Both the position numbers and the translations under genes were made by a program. From NCBI GenBank assembly GCA_013820975.1, contig JACDHQ010000204.1:1-5179 (forward strand): a DNA stretch of 5,179 nucleotides, written 5' to 3'. Below the pieces are notes generated by a model that worked only from the letters and a program-made list of their open reading frames with translations, searched no databases and was not told the DNA's origin. Below are positions 1 through 5,179 of the stretch, piece by piece. This DNA comes from Gemmatimonadaceae bacterium (GTDB taxonomy: Bacteria > Gemmatimonadota > Gemmatimonadetes > Gemmatimonadales > Gemmatimonadaceae). How positions within the stretch are numbered: the first letter of the stretch is position 1; every line of letters starts with the position of its first letter.

Positions 1-2
1 GC

Positions 3-326
3 GACAATCCCAAGGTGCGCCTGGTGCGCGACCCGAAGGAAGCCGCAGCGGGCGCGCACGTCGTGAACACCGACGTGTGGGCGAGCATGGGGCAGGAGGA
101 GGAACAGGCCACGCGCGAGCGTGACTTCGCAGGATTCACCGTCGACGCGTCAGTGATGGACGTGGCAGACAAGGATGCCATCTTCCTGCACTGCCTGCCT
201 GCCCACCGCGGCGAGGAGGTCAGCGAGGACGTGCTCGAGGGTCCGCAGAGCCGGGTGTGGGACGAGGCGGAGAACCGGCTTCACGTCCAGAAGGCGGTCA
301 TGGCGATCATCATGGGCGGCGCGTAA
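3..326 (+). CDS. argF: Ornithine carbamoyltransferase, C-terminal part (5' end outside window)
   Basis: This is the last 107 codons of an ornithine carbamoyltransferase, the cytoplasmic enzyme that joins carbamoyl phosphate and ornithine to make citrulline in arginine synthesis. The frame is open from base 3 and ends at TAA 324-326; an internal GTG at 15 is not a real start. The visible part is the ornithine-binding domain. It has the TDVWASMG segment (family D-x-x-x-SMG loop, which contacts ornithine), then HCLPAHRGEEV (the HCLP motif with the active-site cysteine), then the closing helix with NRLHVQKAVM, typical of the family C terminus. Whether it is biosynthetic (argF/argI) or catabolic (arcB) cannot be read from this fragment alone; argF is the default. 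It is convergent with the membrane-protein gene downstream. The last codons lie in a duplicated segment (see repeat at 312-364). Confidence 0.96.
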   Translation, partial: DNPKVRLVRDPKEAAAGAHVVNTDVWASMGQEEEQATRERDFAGFTVDASVMDVADKDAIFLHCLPAHRGEEVSEDVLEGPQSRVWDEAENRLHVQKAVMAIIMGGA

Positions 327-370
327 GCCGCAGCCGGTGATGGGCGGCGCGGAAGCCGCAGCCGATGGGC
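312..370. repeat. Imperfect tandem repeat across the argF stop codon
   Basis: Bases 312-336 and 340-364 match at 24 of 25 positions. The single difference is T324 against G352, so the TAA stop in copy one reads GAA in copy two. The start-to-start period is 28 bases. The first six bases of a third copy (ATGGGC) follow at 365-370. Copy one includes the final argF codons and stop; copy two is non-coding. It looks like a local slippage duplication of the gene's 3' end, followed by one substitution. Confidence 0.8.
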
Positions 371-380
371 CACGACGAAT

Positions 381-420
381 GGAAACGAGGAGCAATCAGC
401 GACGATTGCTCCTCGTTTCC
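381..420. terminator. Perfect 17-bp inverted repeat, likely bidirectional terminator
   Basis: The left arm 381-397 (GGAAACGAGGAGCAATC) is exactly complementary to the right arm 404-420, with a 6-base loop AGCGAC. It lies 54 bases after the argF stop and 21 bases beyond the end of the convergent membrane-protein gene, the usual place for a shared terminator. The outer stem is A/T-rich and the flanks are pyrimidine-rich on both strands (GTTTCCTTC on +, GTTTCCATTC on -). There is no long uninterrupted T-tract, so how efficiently it terminates is uncertain. The long perfect stem and its position make it a convincing hairpin. Confidence 0.8.
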
Positions 421-441
421 TTCACATCTGCGTCGAAGTCG

Positions 442-1134
442 TCAGGTGGTTCGATGGTCCAGCTCAGGTGAGTGGACTCCGGACCGCGCTCCCATGACCG
501 CGGCGAGGAGCGAAAGGCCGATGGCGAGGAGCGCTGCCCACGCACTGCCCGCAGCTGCACCCTGTACACGGTCGGCCACCTGGCCGGCCTGCTGCTGCGC
601 ATCCTGGAGCTGACGACGTGCCTCGTCCTCCGTGATGCCCCGCTCGGCCGCCGCCTGCCGCGCGGCATCCGGCGTGACATCCGAACGCGATATAGCCGCT
701 CCGGCACCTGCCAGTGCGCCGCTCGCGGCACTGCCTGCGAAGTCCAGCGTGCTGCCGAGAATGCGGCTGGCGCCGCTTCCGAGCAGCCATACGGCGAGCA
801 ACAGCGACAGGGCCCACACGAGCGCCCCGTGCAGGAGTGCGTCGCCGTTGCTGTGCAGGTGCGACATCCGCCCAGCGACCATGCCGCCGACATAGAGCGT
901 GACGAGCGGCACGAGGATCGCCCAGATGGCGGCGCCGATGCCGAAGGCGCGGCCGCTGTCGGCGCCGTCCAGCGCGGTCAACCCGATGGCCGCTCCGAGA
1001 ATCGTCAGCGTCATCTGCAGGCTCACCGCAATCACGAATCCGGCGAAGACGGCCCCCCAACTCACATGGTGATGCTTGTGGGTCCGGTGGACGGCGATCG
1101 CGGCCGGAGCCCCAGGGGTGTGTGCATGGGTCAT
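442..1134 (-). CDS. Four-helix integral membrane protein with His-rich N terminus, function unknown
   Basis: This gene encodes a 230-residue membrane protein. Hydrophobic segments run at about residues 26-52 (starting WGAVFAGFVIAV), 64-88, 100-119 and 198-215. A polar, Ala/Gln/Arg-rich stretch (about 149-192) that should form an amphipathic helix separates the last two. The N terminus carries seven histidines in the first 23 residues, including an HHH run next to the first membrane helix. The WGAVFAGFVIA opening resembles small bacterial membrane proteins often annotated 'PhnA-like', a name that does not establish a role in phosphonate metabolism. The start is well supported: an AGGAGG Shine-Dalgarno sequence (complement of 1140-1145) sits five bases before ATG 1134-1132. 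It is divergent from the stress-protein gene and convergent with argF. The function is unknown; an envelope or stress role is only a guess. Confidence 0.85.
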   Translation of the reverse strand: MTHAHTPGAPAAIAVHRTHKHHHVSWGAVFAGFVIAVSLQMTLTILGAAIGLTALDGADSGRAFGIGAAIWAILVPLVTLYVGGMVAGRMSHLHSNGDALLHGALVWALSLLLAVWLLGSGASRILGSTLDFAGSAASGALAGAGAAISRSDVTPDAARQAAAERGITEDEARRQLQDAQQQAGQVADRVQGAAAGSAWAALLAIGLSLLAAVMGARSGVHSPELDHRTT

Positions 1135-1139
1135 CGCTT

Positions 1140-1145
1140 CCTCCT
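1140..1145 (-). promoter_or_regulatory. Strong Shine-Dalgarno sequence of the membrane-protein gene
   Basis: The minus strand reads AGGAGG here, five bases before the ATG at 1134. This fixes the start of the 230-residue protein. It is the only consensus ribosome binding site before any start in the window. Confidence 0.85.
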
Positions 1146-1163
1146 GTCGTTATGAGAACGGCT

Positions 1164-1209
1164 CCAGGACGTTGCAGCCTGGGCTACCAGAACGTTGCAG
1201 CCTGAGCTA
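1164..1209. repeat. 23-nt tandem repeat, two copies, in the divergent intergenic region
   Basis: Bases 1164-1186 and 1187-1209 are adjacent copies of a 23-base unit with two differences, both G to A (1168 vs 1191 and 1182 vs 1205). The shared core is ACGTTGCAGCCTG. The repeat starts 30 bases upstream of the minus-strand membrane-protein start and lies about 165 bases upstream of the + strand stress-protein start. It could be a pair of regulator sites spaced about two helical turns apart, or a neutral duplication. The remainder of the gap (1211-1372) shows no RNA gene, open reading frame of note or clear promoter consensus. Confidence 0.75.
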
Positions 1210-1372
1210 CAGGTGCTTCGCGCAAACGCGCACGCAAGAAACGGGACGCGCGCGCACGACACCCATCGGAGCGGCCGCAGCCGTTGTGACTGGCGCAGCG
1301 CCGCGTTCGAGGGCATGGCTCCTGCCACGTGGATGCACGACCGTGCCACTTCATATCCCGAACTGCAGAGCC

Positions 1373-1969
1373 ATGACCGACAAAGTCAGCGAAGCCAACC
1401 GCGACAGCGGCGTCTCGACGGAAAAAAAGCTCGACGACCTCTACAAGCTCATCGACGACATGGACGTGTGCCTGTTCACCACGCGTCGTCCCGATGACCG
1501 CCTCGTCACGCGCCCCATGCAGGTGCAGGAGCGCACCAGCGGCACCGACCTCTGGTTCGTCACCGACATCGAAGCCAACAAGCTCGAGGAGCTCGCGAGC
1601 GACCCGCACGTGAACCTCGGGTTCTACCACAACAAATCGCGCGAGTGGGTCAGCGTGAGCGGAAAGGCCATCATCACACAGGACCGCGACCTCGTCCACG
1701 CGATGTACAAGCCGGACTGGAAGATCTGGTTTCCCGACGACGGCGGGAAACGCAATGGAGGGCCGGACGATCCGCGGCTGGCCCTGGTGCTCGTCGAGGC
1801 GCTCAGCGTGATCTACTTCAAGAAGACGAGGCCAACGCCGGTCATCCTGTTCGAGATGGCCAAGTCGTTCGTGACCGGATCGGCACCGAAGATGGGCGAG
1901 GAGCGAATGATCGGCGCCCGTGAGATCGCGAAGGCCCAACGCGCGGAACAGGAGCGACCGGTTCGCTGA
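1373..1969 (+). CDS. Pyridoxamine 5'-phosphate oxidase-fold protein, general stress protein 26 type
   Basis: This is a 198-residue soluble protein of the FMN-binding split-barrel (PNPOx-like) superfamily, closest in appearance to the general stress protein 26 group. The split-barrel core covers about residues 17-165. Characteristic stretches are CLFTTRRPDDRLVTRPMQVQ (33-52), the LWFVTDIEANKLEEL strand-helix (60-74), the NLGFYHNKSREWVSVSGKA strands (81-99), and the YKPDWKIWFPDD segment (112-123) followed by DDPRLALVLVE. The family binds flavin or pyridoxal-type cofactors, but its true substrate is unknown; it should not be taken as PdxH. The acidic N-terminal 16 residues and basic tail (173-198) are probably disordered. 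The frame stays open upstream, but ATG 1373 puts the start just before the conserved domain, and the upstream translation looks non-coding. No good Shine-Dalgarno sequence precedes it. It appears to be a single gene; gcvT starts 66 bases later. Confidence 0.88.
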   Translation: MTDKVSEANRDSGVSTEKKLDDLYKLIDDMDVCLFTTRRPDDRLVTRPMQVQERTSGTDLWFVTDIEANKLEELASDPHVNLGFYHNKSREWVSVSGKAIITQDRDLVHAMYKPDWKIWFPDDGGKRNGGPDDPRLALVLVEALSVIYFKKTRPTPVILFEMAKSFVTGSAPKMGEERMIGAREIAKAQRAEQERPVR

Positions 1970-2010
1970 TCGCGTCAGCACGAGCGAATCGGCCCCCCGT
2001 GCGCCATATT

Positions 2011-2036
2011 TGTCAGGGTCTCCAGCCACACTGACA
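2011..2036 (+). repeat. Small inverted repeat covering the gcvT start
   Basis: TGTCAG (2011-2016) is complementary to CTGACA (2031-2036), with a 14-base loop. The right arm includes the A of the gcvT ATG. In RNA this could fold over the start codon, but a 6-bp stem is weak and may be chance. No glycine-riboswitch-like structure fits in the 66-base gap. Confidence 0.35.
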
Positions 2037-3133
2037 TGCCCGACGCCCTGAAGCGCACGCCCTTCTACGACTTCCACGTCGCCCTCGGCGGCAAGATCGT
2101 CCCATTCGCCGGCTACGAGATGCCGGTCCAGTACCCGACCGGCATCACCGCCGAGCACCAGGCGGTTCGCCAGGGGTGCGGGCTGTTCGACGTGTCGCAC
2201 ATGGGCGAGTTCATCATCCGTGGCGAGCGGGCCGTCGCGTTCGCCGATGCCGTCACCACGAACGACGTGGCGAAGCTCGCGATCGGGCAGGTGCACTACT
2301 CGACGATCCTGTACGACACCGGGACGATCGTCGATGACTGCCTCGTGTACCGCTTCGCCGATCATGTGATGATGGTGGTGAACGCGTCGAACCGCGAGAA
2401 GGATCTCGCGCACATCTCGACGCGCGCCGCGGAATTCGGCGTCACGATCGAGGACATCAGCGACGCCATCGGGCTGCTGGCGGTGCAGGGACCTCAGGCC
2501 GAAGCGATCCTCACCGCGCTGACGGACGTGGACCTCCCGGCGATCGAGTACTACCACTTTGCCGAGGGTCAGGTGGCGGGGATGCAGATGACGGTGTCGC
2601 GCACCGGGTACACCGGCGAGGATGGCTTCGAGCTGTATCACGACATCGCGCACTCCGAGGCGCTCTGGCACGCGCTCATGGGCACCGGGCGCATCACGCC
2701 GTGCGGACTCGGCTCGCGCGACTCGCTGCGGCTCGAGATGGGGATGGCGCTCTACGGTAACGACATCGACGACACGACGACGCCGCTCGAGGCGGGGCTT
2801 GGCTGGCTCGTCAAGCTGCAGAAGGGGGAGTTCACGGGCCGCGACGCGCTGCTGCGCCAGAAGGAGCAGGGCATCCCGCGCCGCCTGGTGGGGTTTACCA
2901 CGGCGGAGCGGAGCTTTCCGCGCCATGGGTATCCGGTGTTCTACGAGGGCCAGCCGAGCGGCACCGTGTGCAGCGGGACGCTGAGCCCAACGCTCGGGAT
3001 TCCCATCGGCACCTGCTACCTGCCGCTGGCGGGAGCGAAGGAGGGCACGATGTTCGAGATCGAGATCCGCGGCAAGCGGGTGCCGGCGACGGTCGTGAAG
3101 CCGCCGTTCTACAAGGACGCCTCGCACAAGTAG
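2036..3133 (+). CDS. gcvT: Aminomethyltransferase (glycine cleavage system T protein)
   Basis: This gene encodes the complete 365-residue T protein of the glycine cleavage system. The enzyme takes the aminomethyl group held on lipoylated H protein, releases ammonia and transfers the methylene to tetrahydrofolate, giving 5,10-methylene-THF. The sequence shows the N-terminal TPFYDFHVALGGKIVPFAGYEMPVQY region, GLFDVSHMGE (49-58), the Asp pair in TIVDDCLVYR (100-101) that includes the family's catalytic aspartate position, LLAVQGPQA (147-155), GYTGEDGFELY (191-201) and CGLGSRDSLRLEMGMALYGND (223-243), the folate-site core. The C-terminal barrel (about 280-365) has SGTLSPTLGIPIG. Length and motifs are normal. 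ATG 2036 is the family-typical start, although no Shine-Dalgarno sequence is visible. The other cleavage genes (gcvH, gcvP) are not adjacent downstream; moaB follows after 9 bases, probably in the same transcript. Confidence 0.97.
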   Translation: MPDALKRTPFYDFHVALGGKIVPFAGYEMPVQYPTGITAEHQAVRQGCGLFDVSHMGEFIIRGERAVAFADAVTTNDVAKLAIGQVHYSTILYDTGTIVDDCLVYRFADHVMMVVNASNREKDLAHISTRAAEFGVTIEDISDAIGLLAVQGPQAEAILTALTDVDLPAIEYYHFAEGQVAGMQMTVSRTGYTGEDGFELYHDIAHSEALWHALMGTGRITPCGLGSRDSLRLEMGMALYGNDIDDTTTPLEAGLGWLVKLQKGEFTGRDALLRQKEQGIPRRLVGFTTAERSFPRHGYPVFYEGQPSGTVCSGTLSPTLGIPIGTCYLPLAGAKEGTMFEIEIRGKRVPATVVKPPFYKDASHK

Positions 3134-3142
3134 CGCGACGCC

Positions 3143-3642
3143 ATGCGCATCGCAGTGCTCACCGTCTCCGACTCCGTGGCAGCAGGCACGCGCGACGATC
3201 GTTCGGGCGCCGCCATCGTGGCCTGGGCGTCTGCACGAGGTGCGGAGGTCGTTGGGCACGATGTCGTGCCGGATGCCAGCCTCGACATCGCCGGCCGGCT
3301 GCTCGACTGGTGCGACGGCAACCGTGCCGATGTCGTCTTCACGACAGGCGGGACGGGCCTCGCGCCGCGCGACGTCACCCCCGAGGCGACCCGTGCGGTG
3401 CTCGAGCGCGAGGCGCCGGGCATCGCCGAGCTGCTGCGCGTGTACGGGATGCGGAGTACGCCCCGCGCCTCGCTCTCGCGCGGACTCGCCGGCGTGCGCG
3501 CACGCACGCTGGTGGTGAACCTCCCAGGGTCACCGTCAGGCGTGGCTGATGCACTGGCGGCGCTCGATCCGGTACTCGACCATGCCGTCCGGGTGCTGCG
3601 CGACGAGCCGACCGACCACTCGCCTGGCGGGGGCGCGGCCTG

Positions 3643-3643
<1 letters not shown>
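3143..3643 (+). CDS. moaB: Molybdenum cofactor biosynthesis protein MoaB/Mog family (molybdopterin adenylyltransferase)
   Basis: This is a complete 166-residue protein of the MoaB/MogA family. Mog-type members adenylylate molybdopterin to prepare it for molybdenum insertion; some MoaB proteins of bacteria that also have Mog appear inactive in this step. It has the family Rossmann-like fold in order: strand with TVSDS (7-11), DRSGAAIVAW helix (19-28), VVPDASLDIAGRL (41-53), then the molybdopterin-binding signature TTGGTGLAPRDVTPEAT (67-83), helix with EAPGIAELLR (90-99), LSRGLAGVR (111-119) and NLPGSPSGV (126-134). The length matches single-domain family members. The choice between moaB and mog as a name is uncertain. 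It begins 9 bases after gcvT without a clear ribosome binding site. Its TGA overlaps the ATG of the downstream activator by one base, which implies translational coupling. No molybdoenzyme gene lies in the window to indicate the cofactor's user. Confidence 0.93.

Positions 3644-5179
<1,536 letters not shown>

Noticed and set aside
472..1155. Open frames on the + strand opposite the membrane-protein gene
   Set aside because: The minus-strand frame gives coherent membrane helices and has a consensus ribosome binding site. The + strand frames give Arg/Ala-rich sequence without a domain or ribosome site.
1149..1176. Candidate sigma-70 promoter for the membrane gene (CATAAC with TGCAAC 16 bases upstream on the minus strand)
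   Set aside because: A transcript from it would start inside the AGGAGG ribosome binding site, and the -35 match is poor.
1978..2002. Terminator after the stress-protein gene (GCACG / CGTGC)
   Set aside because: The stem is only 5 bp with a loop of about 15 bases and no T-run directly after it; likely chance in GC-rich DNA.
1970..2035. Glycine riboswitch upstream of gcvT
   Set aside because: The gap is only 66 bases and lacks the conserved aptamer pattern. It is too short for even one aptamer plus an expression platform.
1184..3259. Very long open frame on the minus strand opposite the stress-protein gene and gcvT
   Set aside because: Its translation is Arg/His/Val/Asp-rich low-complexity with no recognisable domain. 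It lies antisense to two genes with clear family motifs. GC-rich codon use on the + strand removes stops from this antisense frame.

Overview
This is a GC-rich bacterial chromosomal window with strong G/C preference at third codon positions and tight gene packing. No plasmid, phage or insertion-sequence hallmarks are visible. The mix of housekeeping genes, the weak Shine-Dalgarno signals before most starts, and the linker type of the sigma-54 activator would fit Gemmatimonadota or a related high-GC group. That placement is an impression from the proteins, not a demonstrated assignment.

Layout from left to right: (1) the 3' end of argF (ornithine carbamoyltransferase) on the + strand, cut by the window edge. 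(2) A partly duplicated 25-28-nt segment spanning the argF stop, then a perfect 17-bp inverted repeat that probably terminates transcription from both sides. (3) A convergent minus-strand gene for a four-helix membrane protein with a histidine-rich N terminus. (4) A 238-bp divergent intergenic region holding a 23-nt tandem repeat. (5) A + strand gene for a pyridoxamine-phosphate-oxidase-fold protein of the general-stress-protein-26 type. (6) A compact + strand cluster: gcvT (aminomethyltransferase), moaB/mog (molybdopterin adenylyltransferase family), and a sigma-54-dependent AAA+ activator that overlaps moaB by one base and runs off the window end.

The activator at 3643-5179 is an open frame with no stop inside the window and is the largest gene here. 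Its AAA+ domain has every expected motif (Walker A, GAFTGA, Walker B, sensor I, arginine-finger region, sensor II). Its N-terminal receiver-like domain lacks the phospho-acceptor aspartate and the conserved Thr/Ser, so it is probably not controlled by ordinary phosphorylation. The C-terminal DNA-binding domain is not yet reached at the window end.

Functionally the window is mostly core metabolism (arginine synthesis, one-carbon/glycine metabolism, molybdenum cofactor) plus a regulator and two probable stress or envelope genes. I see no clear new defence or mobile system. The best leads are the degenerate-receiver sigma-54 activator coupled to moaB and the paired repeats in the divergent promoter region.
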